The notes under the pieces were generated by a model. That model was not told the origin of the DNA, did no database searches, and worked only from the letters and a program-made list of their open reading frames with translations. Position numbers and translations under genes: made by a program. A DNA stretch of 64,000 nt from Phycisphaeraceae bacterium (GTDB lineage Bacteria > Planctomycetota > Phycisphaerae > Phycisphaerales > UBA1924): contig JAJTGZ010000009.1 in assembly GCA_021299385.1 (NCBI GenBank), positions 1 to 64,000 of the forward strand. The letters run 5' to 3'. How positions within the stretch are numbered: position 1 is the first letter of the stretch; every line of letters begins with the position of its first letter. Positions 42,830 to 51,999 of the stretch are shown here, piece by piece.

Positions 42830-43282
42830 TTAGGGCTTGACGATGTCGGCGGCGTCCCCATCCCCGCCGGGCTTGCTGTCGGCGCCGTAACTGACGATGT
42901 CAAAGTCGGCGTTGCGTTTGCCGGGCAGGACGAGGATGTACTCATGGCCCCAGGGGTCCAGGAGTTGATCGCGGTTTTTGAGGTAGGGGCCTTTCCACTT
43001 GTCGTCGGTGATGTTGGATGGGCGTTCCATGAGGAACGAGGCGAGGTCGCTGCCGGGCGGGGGCTGGCCACAGTCGGCCATGAAGGCCTCGACGGCCGTG
43101 GCGATGGCGTTGGCGTTGGCGCCCGCGGCGGTGCTGCGGGCCTGCCCGACGCGGTTGGTGAGCCTCGGGACGATGATCGCCGCGAGCACGCCGATGATGA
43201 TGACCACGACGATGATCTCGGCGATAGTAAAGCCGGCCCGGCGTGCGGGGGTGATGGTTTGGATCCGCTGTGTGTGTTTCAT
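42830..43282 (-). CDS. gspG: Type II secretion major pseudopilin
   Basis: The 150-residue protein has the prepilin motif AGFTIAEIIVVVIIIGVLAAIIVPRL, cleaved before Phe, and the Asp/Gly-rich C-terminal pattern of GspG. DPWGHEYILVLPGKRNADFDIVSYGADSKPGGDGDAADI closely follows the calcium-binding loop of known GspG. It forms the pseudopilus shaft. The ATG overlaps the gspF stop by four bases. Confidence 0.95.
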   Translation of the reverse strand: MKHTQRIQTITPARRAGFTIAEIIVVVIIIGVLAAIIVPRLTNRVGQARSTAAGANANAIATAVEAFMADCGQPPPGSDLASFLMERPSNITDDKWKGPYLKNRDQLLDPWGHEYILVLPGKRNADFDIVSYGADSKPGGDGDAADIVKP

Positions 43283-44484
43283 GTTGGTCCTCCGATTGCG
43301 TTCTGCATCTCGAGCATGGCCAAGAGAATGGCCGCGACGACAAACCCGACGATCAACGCTCCGATGACGATCAACGCCGGCTCGATGGCGCGGGCGAAGA
43401 GCTGGACGCGCACGGCCGTGCGCTCTTCCAGGGCAGTTGTCGCCTGGCGGAGCAGTTGTGGCAAGCGCCCGCTGCGTTCGCCCAGGGCAACGATCTGGAC
43501 GAGCAGCGGCGGGAAGAAGCCGGTTTTTTCAAGTGGCTCGGCGATGGTTTTGCCACCGGCGACCTCCTCGGCGACCGAGCCGACGGCACGGCGCATCGCC
43601 AGGTTGCTGACGGTGCCGGCAGAGAGGCGCAGCGCCCCGAGCACCGGAAGCCCGGCGTTGATGAGCGTGCCGAAGGTGCGGGCGAAGCGGGCGACAAGCG
43701 CCTCGGTGAGCATCGGGCCGAGCAGGGGGGTTTTCAGCGCGATGCCGTCGATCATCTCGCGCGTGCGGGGGTTGGCACGCATGCGGCCCCACTGGATCAC
43801 AAGCCCGACGATCGCCAGGCCGATGGCCCACCAATACGCGCCGACAAAGTCGGCAAAGCCCTTGACCACACGCGTGGGCCACGGGAGTGTGATGTTGCTC
43901 TCTTGCAACGGCTTGAGGACGGCAGGGACGATCACGGTGGCCGTGACCGTAACGGCGATGAGGATGAGGAGGCCGAGGAACGCGGGGTAGACCGTCGCGC
44001 CGATGATCGCACGGCGCATGGCCAAGCTTTTGTCGAGCAGCTCGGCGTTCTGCTCGAGGACCTCGGCGAGTTTACCCGACGACTCGCCGGCCTTTATGAG
44101 GTTGCACGTCAGTTCGTCAAAGGGCCTACCCCAGGATCGGCAGGCCTCGGCCAGGGGTGAGCCGTGCTCGACTTTCTCGATGAGGTGCTCGAGCATGCGC
44201 AGTTGCGCACCCCCTTTGCGTTGGCGGGCCTTGGCGAGGGTGCGGAGCGCGGCCATCAGTGGGAGCCCGGCCTGGAGCGCCGTGCCGAGTTCACGGATGA
44301 ACCCGGCCAGGTCGGCAAGGGATATCTTCCCCCGACGTGAGCCGCCCGCGGCACGCCGACTGGAGACCTCCGTTAGCGACGCCGGGGCGACGCCACGCTG
44401 GACCAGCGAGCGGAGCGCGGCAGAGCGATCGCTCGCCTCGATCGTCGCGGTCGTGCCGCCGGTGTTGTAGGAGAAGGTGGGCAT
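43279..44484 (-). CDS. gspF: Type II secretion inner-membrane platform protein
   Basis: The 401-residue protein has two T2SSF domains. The N-terminal part starts with MPTFSYNTGG and RRGKISLADLAGFIRELGTALQAGLPL; the second repeat includes RFARTFGTLINAGLPVLGALRL. Three membrane helices lie near residues 165-190, 215-235 and 370-395. GspF connects the ATPase to the pseudopilus base. It is separated from gspE by a 124-base gap holding two dispersed repeats. Confidence 0.95.
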   Translation of the reverse strand: MPTFSYNTGGTTATIEASDRSAALRSLVQRGVAPASLTEVSSRRAAGGSRRGKISLADLAGFIRELGTALQAGLPLMAALRTLAKARQRKGGAQLRMLEHLIEKVEHGSPLAEACRSWGRPFDELTCNLIKAGESSGKLAEVLEQNAELLDKSLAMRRAIIGATVYPAFLGLLILIAVTVTATVIVPAVLKPLQESNITLPWPTRVVKGFADFVGAYWWAIGLAIVGLVIQWGRMRANPRTREMIDGIALKTPLLGPMLTEALVARFARTFGTLINAGLPVLGALRLSAGTVSNLAMRRAVGSVAEEVAGGKTIAEPLEKTGFFPPLLVQIVALGERSGRLPQLLRQATTALEERTAVRVQLFARAIEPALIVIGALIVGFVVAAILLAMLEMQNAIGGPT

Positions 44485-44500
44485 ATGTCATCAACTATTC

Positions 44501-44543
44501 TTCAACCCCTCCCCCGAGGGGAGGGGCAGGGGTGGGGCCTGTT
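44501..44543 (-). repeat. GC-rich REP-like repeat, copy 4
   Basis: TTCAACCCCTCCCCCGAGGG, then GAGGGGCAGGGGTGGGGCCTG: the family in the orientation opposite to copies 1 and 3. It lies in the gspE-gspF gap and could weaken read-through or stabilise RNA ends. Confidence 0.85.
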
Positions 44544-44572
44544 TGACCAAAAACCCGACAACAACCAAAACC

Positions 44573-44611
44573 CGCGCCGATTGCCGATTGCCTATTCCCG
44601 ATTGCCTCTCA
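44573..44611 (-). repeat. Dispersed AATAGGCAAT-type repeat, copy 3
   Basis: GCGCCGATTGCCGATTGCC, then TATTCCCGATTGCCTCTC. It matches the reverse complement of copy 1 (5508-5548) at all but a few positions. It touches the end of gspE. Confidence 0.8.
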
Positions 44612-46216
44612 CATCCCCCCAACATCCTGGGTTGCCCGCAGCACTTCATCAACGGTTGTCTGCCCGGTGGAGGCCTTGAGCAGCCCATCGCCGCGCATCG
44701 TCAGGTAGCCCGGTGGGGCGACGGCCAGGAGTTCGGGCGTGCTGGTTTTGCCGGCGGTGATAGCCGTACGCATCTCCGGCGAGAGTGTGAGCAGTTCATA
44801 GAAGCCGATCCTGCCGCGGAAGCCGGTCTGGTCGCACTTGTCGCACCCAGCGCCGATGCTGGCGAGCATGCCTGGGAAGAGGTTGCGCTCAGCCGGGGCG
44901 ATGCGGTGCTGGCTGGCCTCGGGGATCATCGCCTGGCGTGTGCAGTGGGGGCAGAGCCGCCGGCCGAGGCGTTGAGCGAGGATTCCTTCGAGCACGCTGG
45001 CGAGCAGGAAGGGCTCGATGTGCATGTCCAGCAGCCGGCTGATGGCGCTGGCGGCGTCGTTGGTGTGCAGGGTGCTGAAGATCAGGTGCCCGGTCAGCGC
45101 GGCGCGCACGGCGATCTCGGCCGTCTCGGCGTCGCGGACCTCCCCGACCATCACGACGTCGGGGTCTTGCCGCAAAATCGCGCGCAAACCCGTGGCGAAC
45201 GTCAACCCGCGGTCGGGGTTGACGGGGATCTGGTTGATGCCCGAGAGTTCATACTCCACCGGGTCTTCGATCGTGATGATCTTGAGGCTCGGGTCATAGA
45301 GCTTGCTCAGCGCGGCATAGAGCGTCGTCGTTTTGCCGCTGCCCGTCGGGCCTGTAACAAGCACCATCCCGTGCGGGAGGTCGATGAGGCGGTCCATCTC
45401 CTTGCGGTGTGCCGCGCTCATGCCCAGGCTGGCCAGGTCCAGGGCGATGGACTGCTTGTCGAGGATGCGCATGACGACGCTCTCGCCATAGATCGTCGGC
45501 ACGGTGCTGACGCGGATATCGACCTTGCGGCCCTCGAACCGCAGCGTGATGTGCCCGTCCTGGGGGACGTAGCGCTCGGCGATGTCCATACCCGCCATGA
45601 TCTTGATGCGGCTGGTGATCGCCGCCTGCAACGCCTTGGGCGGGCTGGTCTGCGCCTTGAGCAGCCCGTCGACGCGGTACTTGACGCTCAGCTGCTTGTC
45701 GAACGGCTCGACGTGCACGTCGCTGGCGCGCGAGCGGACCGACTCGAGGATGATCAGGTTGACCAGGTTGATCACCGTCGGCTCCTCGGCCATGCGGTGG
45801 ATGTCCTGCGCGTCGACGGCGTGCATGTTGCTCAGCAGGTCGTCCTCGGCGGAATCGCCGCGCAGGCGCTCGGCCATCGCCGCGGCTGTTGCGCCGTAGC
45901 TTGAGCGCAACAGGTCCGACAGCAGCCCCGCTTCGAGCTTGAATCGGCGTACGGGCAGGCCGCCCGAGACGCTGATCTCGTCGGCCGCGCCGGCGTCGGC
46001 GGGCTGGACCATCGCCACGTGCAGCCGGCCGTTCTCTATGGCGAACGGCACCGCACGCAGGCGCGACGCCTGCTCAGCGCTGATGAGCCGAGCGGCCTTC
46101 TCGTCGACGGAAGGCTTGTCGGGCAGTTCACCCCAGCGCACCGAGCCGCCGAGGGTTACCGCTGTGGTCCCATCGGCGTTGGTGGTCGAAGCGACTGCGG
46201 CGAGGGCATCGGTCAT
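44609..46216 (-). CDS. gspE: Type II secretion ATPase
   Basis: The 535-residue protein powers pseudopilus growth. N-terminal T2SSE domain (VPFAIENGRLHVAMVQPADAGA near residue 56), then EEPTVINLVNLIILESVRSRASDVHVEP near 143, Walker A GPTGSGKTTTLYAAL near 289, Asp box ITIEDPVEYEL, Walker B DVVMVGEVRD near 354 and His box TGHLIFSTLHTND near 376. The Zn tetracysteine of GspE/PilB is present as CPHC...CDKC near 425-465. First gene of the secretion run. The upstream promoter was not identified. Confidence 0.95.
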   Translation of the reverse strand: MTDALAAVASTTNADGTTAVTLGGSVRWGELPDKPSVDEKAARLISAEQASRLRAVPFAIENGRLHVAMVQPADAGAADEISVSGGLPVRRFKLEAGLLSDLLRSSYGATAAAMAERLRGDSAEDDLLSNMHAVDAQDIHRMAEEPTVINLVNLIILESVRSRASDVHVEPFDKQLSVKYRVDGLLKAQTSPPKALQAAITSRIKIMAGMDIAERYVPQDGHITLRFEGRKVDIRVSTVPTIYGESVVMRILDKQSIALDLASLGMSAAHRKEMDRLIDLPHGMVLVTGPTGSGKTTTLYAALSKLYDPSLKIITIEDPVEYELSGINQIPVNPDRGLTFATGLRAILRQDPDVVMVGEVRDAETAEIAVRAALTGHLIFSTLHTNDAASAISRLLDMHIEPFLLASVLEGILAQRLGRRLCPHCTRQAMIPEASQHRIAPAERNLFPGMLASIGAGCDKCDQTGFRGRIGFYELLTLSPEMRTAITAGKTSTPELLAVAPPGYLTMRGDGLLKASTGQTTVDEVLRATQDVGGM

Positions 46217-46293
46217 GGTTGGGAGTCTATGGGTTGCGGACGGTCAAGGCTCTGAAACAATGCCCCCGAAAGCACAAACGCACCCGGGCGAGT

Positions 46294-47676
46294 TCACCCT
46301 TGCTTGGGCGCAGGCTCGGGGGCCGGTGCCGGGGGGTTGGCCGGGTTGCGGCGCCGGCGTGGGCGGTCGCCGGTGCCATTGGGGTTGGCCGGCTGGTCCC
46401 CACCTGCGCCTGGGCCGGCACCGGCACCGCCGCGGCGTTGGCCTGGGCCGTCGGGGTTGTTCTGCTCGGGGAGTTTGGCGATCTGCTCCGGGGTCAGGAC
46501 GCCCTTGAGTTTCTCGAGGGTTGTCCAGTCGAGCGTTTCGCGGGCGGTGCGCAGCTCGGCCATCGCGGGGCTTTGGTTCCAACCGCCGCCGGGGCCACCA
46601 CCGGGGCCACCACCGCCCCCACCGGGCATCATGCGGGCGGCCGTCATGGTCATCTCGTTTTCTTCAATCGCTTTTTCTGCGCGGGCGTTGAGGGCCTCGC
46701 CGTCGCGCGTATAGGTCTCGCCGAGGGCGATGATCGCCTCACGCTGATCGGGCTGGAGGTCGGCCAGGTCCATCGCGGCGTCGATGGCCTGCTGCGGGTA
46801 GTGCGTGCGGTAGATGCGTGGGAAGCTCTCGCGCTTGAACTGTGCGTTGAACTTGGCCCGCATGTCGTCGGGGAGGAGGCCCTCGACCTGCCGGGCGTAC
46901 TTGCGGTTGATGTCGCGGACGCGTGCGCTCGCCTGGCGTGTTTCTGTCAGCATCTCTTCCATTTTGGCCGTGTCGCCGCTGCGGAAGGCCTCGCCGGCGT
47001 TCTCCATCATCTTGGCCTGTGCCTCATTGCGTTTGACCAGGTCGCGGTCGAGCTCGGCGGCGTAGGCCTCGAGCACCGGCTGAACGTCGGCCTTCTTCTC
47101 CGCCGGCAAGTTGAGCGCGTCAACAAGGCGGACGACATCGACGCGTTCGCCCGAGAGCATCCCCTGCGCGAGCGTTTCACGCCGGCGCATCTGCTCGACG
47201 CCCGGCCAGTACGACTGTTGCCCTGGGTTGAGCAGCGTCTGTACGTCGGCGAGGACCTGCTTTTCCCACTGTTGGCGGTAGGTGCGGAAGGCGTCCATCT
47301 TGGGCCGTGCGTCCTGGAAGATCGTCCAATCCCGGCTCTCGCGGAACTGCTCGCGAAGGTCGTCGATCATCTTCCGCTGCGCCTCGGCCTTCTTCTGATA
47401 CTCGGGAAGGTACCCGTCAAGCAACGCCTTGGCCGCCTCGGCCTGGTCGGGTGTGAAGTTGACGGCCTTGCCGATGCGGGCGAGGTCCTCACTGCTCAGC
47501 GGCGCATCGGTGCTGAACATCGCGCCCATCCCACCCATCATCATCCGGCCGCCGCCACCACCACCGGGCTGGGCAGCAGCGACGCCCGTGCCGAGCGCGA
47601 GAACCCCAACGCCGAGCGGGAGACAAAGGGACGAGCAGACCACAAGGCGGGCAAGGATTGAGCGGGCGGTGCGCAT
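46294..47676 (-). CDS. Exported helical protein with Gly/Pro-rich tail, family uncertain
   Basis: I do not recognise a firm family. The 460-residue protein has a signal peptide (cleavage likely after GVAAAQ near residue 34) and GGAGAT just upstream of the ATG at 47676. The middle is highly helical and charged, with repeated Q/E/K/R-rich helices (for example QAEAAKALLDGYLPEYQKKAEAQR and TEEMLTETRQASARVRD-like stretches) reminiscent of periplasmic Spy/LTxxQ helical proteins. LTPEQIAKLPEQ near residue 400 also recalls the LTxxQ motif. Gly-rich stretches lie near residues 36-46 and 345-360, and the C-terminus is Pro/Arg/Gly-rich. It stands between the lipoprotein hydrolase and gspE on the same strand. 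Confidence 0.6.
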   Translation of the reverse strand: MRTARSILARLVVCSSLCLPLGVGVLALGTGVAAAQPGGGGGGRMMMGGMGAMFSTDAPLSSEDLARIGKAVNFTPDQAEAAKALLDGYLPEYQKKAEAQRKMIDDLREQFRESRDWTIFQDARPKMDAFRTYRQQWEKQVLADVQTLLNPGQQSYWPGVEQMRRRETLAQGMLSGERVDVVRLVDALNLPAEKKADVQPVLEAYAAELDRDLVKRNEAQAKMMENAGEAFRSGDTAKMEEMLTETRQASARVRDINRKYARQVEGLLPDDMRAKFNAQFKRESFPRIYRTHYPQQAIDAAMDLADLQPDQREAIIALGETYTRDGEALNARAEKAIEENEMTMTAARMMPGGGGGGPGGGPGGGWNQSPAMAELRTARETLDWTTLEKLKGVLTPEQIAKLPEQNNPDGPGQRRGGAGAGPGAGGDQPANPNGTGDRPRRRRNPANPPAPAPEPAPKQG

Positions 47677-47785
47677 AGAACATCTCCTGATGGGGTGCAT
47701 CGTACACGAAGCACAACGCACCTGCCCCCCTGTTATTGCCTAGCCCCTCGCTGGTTGAGCATTTTCTGCACATTCCCAACCCGGG

Positions 47786-49342
47786 CTATGGACCCTCGAT
47801 CGGCACTTCAGCCGGGGGTGCCAGGGCCGTGTTGAGCCAGTTGAGGATGTTGGAGGTCTTCCCGCCGAGTGTGAAGAACAACCACTCGTGGCCCCCTGAG
47901 ACGACCCACCGCTCGGGCATGCCCAGGGACTGCCAGAGTTCCTCACCCGTCGCCGCGGGCACGGCCCGGTCGGTGCTGGCGTGGATCAGCAGCGTCGGGA
48001 TGCCTTGCAGACGGGGCGTCAGGTTCGCCGAGTCAAGCGGCGCGGCGGCGCGATAGGCGGCTAGGAGTTCGTCGACACGCTCAGGTGGTGCTTTGGCCCG
48101 GGGTGTTGCGCTCTCGCCCATCTGGCCCGGCGTGGGCTGGGGGTCTGTAAATCCCATCCAGGTGATTTTCAGGGCATCGATCCAGTCGGTGTAGTTGCTT
48201 GTCATAAGGATGCGCAGGTAATCAACACCCCCGCCGATGAAGACCAGTGCGTTCCACGCTGAGGGGTCGCGTGCCACGACCGTCGGCAGCACCATCGCCC
48301 CGCCGCTCATGCCCAGGCCCGCACGGGGCAGGCCCACCAGCGCGGGGCGCTCCTGGAGCACATACGCCGAGGCGGCCTCGACGGCGTACGCGCACTCGGC
48401 GGCGCGGTCGGTCAGTTCCCCGGCGATCTCCGCGGCCACAACCAAGAGGTCCCCCGTCAGCGGCACAGCAAAGGTCGTGCGCTCCGTGAAGCGCGACGGG
48501 TGGGCCATCATCCGCAGCACGGCATAGCCGCTCTGACGCAGACGCTTGACCAGCCCGGTGATCTGCTCTTGCGGCGTGCCAAACATCCCCGGCAGGACGA
48601 CGACGAGGCCCTTGGGCGCGATCGCGTTGATCGGCGTGCCGTCGTCTTGCCAACCCTCGGCGGGGTCGTAGTAGAAGAACGCCGTGCGCTCGATGCGGGC
48701 CTGCTGGTGGCCCGTCTTTGGATCGATCATCGGCGTGCGGAGCGAAACAAACTCAAAGGCAAGGTTCGCCCGCCCGGCGCGGGGCGTCGGCACATCCAGC
48801 CGATGGGCCGGGTCGCTCGGGCGGACAACAAACGCCCCCGAACCCTCGCCGAGCACCGCAACACCCTCGGCCAGCCCGCGCTCGGCACGCAGGGGAGGGA
48901 GGATGCGGCCGTGGAGATCCTGCTCCATCTTTTTGCGGGCCGTGCTGCCGGGGCTAGTAACCAAACGCATGCTCTGAACGGGGACCGCAAGGGGGAGTAT
49001 CGCGCCCATCGGTTTCCACGGCTGGCCACTGCCCGCACGCGCAAGGCCCGCGAGCGTGGCCGGCGACAACCCCGATTGCAACTCCATACGCGCCGGCCAG
49101 GGGAGGTCTGCAGCCGCTGGTGCCGCAGGCGCCTGCGCTACTGACGCCGGCGGCGCATCGAGTGGCTCGCTGCCCTTGGGCGTGGTGCTGGCCGGCTGGA
49201 TCTGCATGCTCTGCCCGCACGCCGACAGCACCACGAGCACCAAGAGAGCGCACACGCTTGGCAGACCAAGGCGCAGCGCATGCCGTGCGCCGGTGCGATT
49301 GGCCCTGCGTATGCCGACGGCGTTGGGATGAGAGTGTGTCAT
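47786..49342 (-). CDS. Lipoprotein alpha/beta-hydrolase
   Basis: The 518-residue protein has a lipobox (VLVVLSACGQS, lipidated Cys near residue 42) and then a Pro/Ala/Ser linker. The catalytic half starts near residue 240 (KGLVVVLPGMFGTPQEQ). The nucleophile elbow GMSGGAM near 351, the acid in HASTDRAVP near 473 and the base in SGGHEWLF near 491 suggest an intact Ser-Asp-His triad. Substrate unknown; esterase or peptidase activity is possible. The ATG overlaps the stop of the upstream FIST gene by four bases, so the two are translated together. Confidence 0.8.
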   Translation of the reverse strand: MTHSHPNAVGIRRANRTGARHALRLGLPSVCALLVLVVLSACGQSMQIQPASTTPKGSEPLDAPPASVAQAPAAPAAADLPWPARMELQSGLSPATLAGLARAGSGQPWKPMGAILPLAVPVQSMRLVTSPGSTARKKMEQDLHGRILPPLRAERGLAEGVAVLGEGSGAFVVRPSDPAHRLDVPTPRAGRANLAFEFVSLRTPMIDPKTGHQQARIERTAFFYYDPAEGWQDDGTPINAIAPKGLVVVLPGMFGTPQEQITGLVKRLRQSGYAVLRMMAHPSRFTERTTFAVPLTGDLLVVAAEIAGELTDRAAECAYAVEAASAYVLQERPALVGLPRAGLGMSGGAMVLPTVVARDPSAWNALVFIGGGVDYLRILMTSNYTDWIDALKITWMGFTDPQPTPGQMGESATPRAKAPPERVDELLAAYRAAAPLDSANLTPRLQGIPTLLIHASTDRAVPAATGEELWQSLGMPERWVVSGGHEWLFFTLGGKTSNILNWLNTALAPPAEVPIEGP

Positions 49343-50664
49343 CTGAAAAAGACCGCGCTGGCCGTCTGCGTGTGCAAAAACACCTCGTCGCCGATGGGGC
49401 CGATCTCCCCGGCGGCAAAGAACCCCGCCAGCGGCACCCTCGGCCACGCCTGCACCGCCGAGCCGGCCTTTGCCCGCACCTCCCCCGGCACGGGGTCGTT
49501 GAAGGCGTGCTGGATCAGCGAGGCGTCGTGGTGCGGGTGCGGGAACAGCCGCGTGCCCCGGCCGTTGCAGGTAAACAGCAGCGCACCGATCGGCTTGTCG
49601 TGGATCGCCTGCGCGTCCATGAGCATCGCCAGGTCCTCGCGCGCGGTCGCCGCGTCGCGGACGTGGAAGCGAACCGTCTGCCCGACGCGCACAGGCTCGG
49701 CGATCGCGATCGCCTTGTCCTGCTTCATCACCCCCACGACCCCGCGCAACAGATAATCGCTCCGACCAAAGTGGTCTTTGTACTCGTTGATCACGCGCCC
49801 GAGCAGCAGCCCCGTGGAGATCTGCTTGCGGTCGGATTCGCTGCTCGCCTCGATGAGCTCGTGCAGCACGTCCATCGCCGGCCGGCCGCCGAGGGTGCGG
49901 ATGAACTGCCCCCGGCTGCTGGTAACGACCATGTTCTCGCCGATGGGCCTGCACCCCTGGCTCACCACGCTGTCGGCACGGATGTTCCCGCCGAGCGAAA
50001 CGCCCACAAACCCCGAACTCAAAAGCTTGCCGTCGACGAGCATCGTGTTTCCGCCGGGCCGGCCGCTCGCCGAGGCCAGACCCCCGGCGATCACGCCCCG
50101 CCGATGCTCACCCGTGCCAGGCGACGCGAGCGCCCGCGCACGCGCGAGCGTCCCCAGCACCGGGCCGATGGGCGTTGTAAACGGATCAGCCAGCAGGATC
50201 GTGCACCGGTGCCCAGGCACGATCCCCACCGTGCGCGCAACCCCGGCCAGATCGCTGTTGACGCTCAGGCCGCCACCATCACCGCCGCTTCCACCGGCCG
50301 GCTCTTCAAGCCCAAAGCTCATCGGCAGATCATCGCTGCTAAAAGTTGTAACCGTAACCCCCGGCAGCACGCACCCGAGCACCGCGATACCCGCCGAGGC
50401 CTCGACCTCCGTGTTCCCCGAGACAACCCCCTCACCGGCGACGGCCAGGACGTGCCGGGGCGCCAGCCGGGCGCACAGCGTCCGCTCGATCTCCGGCAGC
50501 GCACGCGAGTGGTGCTGGCTGACAAACACAATCAACAAATCCGGCGAAGACCGCACCCCCCGCTGAGCAAACCCAGCCGAGAGCGACTCGGCAACCTCCG
50601 ACGCGGCGTGCTCGCTGTGCCGTTCGCACGAGAGCGCATCGACCATCGCAGGTCGTGTGGCCAC
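49339..50664 (-). CDS. FIST domain protein (FIST-N and FIST-C)
   Basis: The 441-residue protein matches FIST, a predicted sensory domain that binds small ligands such as amino acids and normally sits in front of histidine kinases or GGDEF proteins. The FIST-N part shows SPDLLIVFVSQHHS near residue 40 and GVIAGGLASASGR near 190; the FIST-C part shows ISTGLLLGRVINEY near 285 and ALLFTCNGRGTRLFP near 360, ending in AGFFAAGEIGPIGDEVFLHTQTAS. No output domain is attached. The start is GTG at 50664, seven bases after AAGGG. It is followed by the lipoprotein hydrolase with an ATGA overlap, so a joint role is likely. Confidence 0.88.
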   Translation of the reverse strand: MATRPAMVDALSCERHSEHAASEVAESLSAGFAQRGVRSSPDLLIVFVSQHHSRALPEIERTLCARLAPRHVLAVAGEGVVSGNTEVEASAGIAVLGCVLPGVTVTTFSSDDLPMSFGLEEPAGGSGGDGGGLSVNSDLAGVARTVGIVPGHRCTILLADPFTTPIGPVLGTLARARALASPGTGEHRRGVIAGGLASASGRPGGNTMLVDGKLLSSGFVGVSLGGNIRADSVVSQGCRPIGENMVVTSSRGQFIRTLGGRPAMDVLHELIEASSESDRKQISTGLLLGRVINEYKDHFGRSDYLLRGVVGVMKQDKAIAIAEPVRVGQTVRFHVRDAATAREDLAMLMDAQAIHDKPIGALLFTCNGRGTRLFPHPHHDASLIQHAFNDPVPGEVRAKAGSAVQAWPRVPLAGFFAAGEIGPIGDEVFLHTQTASAVFFR

Positions 50665-50710
50665 GGGCAACCAACCCTTAATCAACTACTTGGCGAGGGT
50701 TGTTTGTGCA

Positions 50711-51946
50711 CTACGGCTTTCCCGGCTCAGGGACAGTCTTCTTGTCCGGCGGCGGCAGGGGTGGGCTGGGCAAAGGGTTGCGAAGGGTGGGGTCTTTGTA
50801 GGTCTCGCGGGTATCGTTCAGTTTTATATCCAGATGCGTATCAACCGGCGTAGGAGGGCTGATGATATCTTCTAACTCCACCTTTGGGAACATCTTGCTG
50901 AACGCAGCGGGCAATGTGCTCCAGTCCACCGTAATAGTGCCGGGTTGCCCTGCAACGACCGTTACCGTCGGTGCAACCGACTCAGGGATCGGAGTTCCCG
51001 AAGCGATGAGGGAGACAACCTTTGGGCGGCGTGCGTGCACTAGGATACGGTATGGACCTGGTGGAAGCCGCAATGTCTGCCCCGGCTGGGAGGTCGGCGA
51101 GAAAAATGCCTGACCGGGGTAGCGTCTAAGGTTTCGAAACGTGCGGCTCTGGACGTCCAGTACGTCAGCGGCCAGTGGTTCGTTGGCGAGTTCGGGCGGT
51201 ACATTCACTGCGGAGATCTGAAGTTCCGGCCACTCAGGCAACTGTCGTTGGTCAACGGTGATTGTTCCCCAATCAGAAGTGCCTGATGAAGAATCGAGGA
51301 TTACAAAGGCAGCATCGATCCTTGCAGACCCAAATCTGAGGAGAAGCGGGAGCGTTAGCCTCCTCGGAAGCCCTTCAATTTTCCATCGCCCGTTTGGCTC
51401 CTCAACAGGTTTCACCACTATCACTTCCTCGGGCACCGACCAATCCACCTTGTCAACCTGAAGCAGTAGTGGGCGACTCTGCTCTGCTTCGTTGACGATC
51501 ACTACACCTGACACGGTCGAGCTTTGCTCCAAGCGTATGGTTACCACTACAGGCTCGGCGGACGGTAGGGTAACGTAGCCCGAAGAGAGATAAAAACGCC
51601 TTGCAGTGGTTGACCATATCTGCTCGGCGGTCGCTCGTTCGATAGGGGACAGGTCTACATGACGAAGATCTAAATTCAACACCCAATTGTGAGGACCCGC
51701 TGCTGGCACGGGGATCGATACCTCAAACGAACCGTCCAAGCCTGTCGACGCACGAAAACGCGCCGCAGAAGGGCCGAAAAGATCAAGTCCCATCGGGAGA
51801 TTACTAACCGGCACGCCATCAAAGTTAATTACAGTACAACGAAACCGCGCCTGCGGCACCGGCTCCTGCCCTTGCACCACCCGGGCCGGGAGCAACGCCA
51901 GCACAATCAACACGAGGAACGCATGCAGGATTATCTTTGTGGTCAT
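50711..51946 (-). CDS. Secreted protein of unknown function
   Basis: I do not recognise the family. The 411-residue protein has a clear signal peptide (TTKIILHAFLVLIVLALLPARVVQ, cleavage near residue 26). The body is beta-rich, starting with a carboxypeptidase-regulatory-like strand pattern (CTVINFDGVPVSNLPMGL...STGLDGSFEVSIPV). Similar patterns recur (VSGVVIVNE near 145). The end is Pro/Lys-rich. Base composition is less GC-rich than the flanking genes, which may hint at a different history. It lies between a small membrane protein and the FIST gene on the same strand. Confidence 0.65.
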   Translation of the reverse strand: MTTKIILHAFLVLIVLALLPARVVQGQEPVPQARFRCTVINFDGVPVSNLPMGLDLFGPSAARFRASTGLDGSFEVSIPVPAAGPHNWVLNLDLRHVDLSPIERATAEQIWSTTARRFYLSSGYVTLPSAEPVVVTIRLEQSSTVSGVVIVNEAEQSRPLLLQVDKVDWSVPEEVIVVKPVEEPNGRWKIEGLPRRLTLPLLLRFGSARIDAAFVILDSSSGTSDWGTITVDQRQLPEWPELQISAVNVPPELANEPLAADVLDVQSRTFRNLRRYPGQAFFSPTSQPGQTLRLPPGPYRILVHARRPKVVSLIASGTPIPESVAPTVTVVAGQPGTITVDWSTLPAAFSKMFPKVELEDIISPPTPVDTHLDIKLNDTRETYKDPTLRNPLPSPPLPPPDKKTVPEPGKP

Positions 51947-51999
51947 GGCGGGCTTCTATCCGGGTCGTAGGTGCTGCGATTAAAAGGAGAAGCAGCCGG

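Noticed and set aside
44477-45904. + strand open frame of 475 codons
   Set aside because: It lies opposite gspE, whose motifs are unambiguous.
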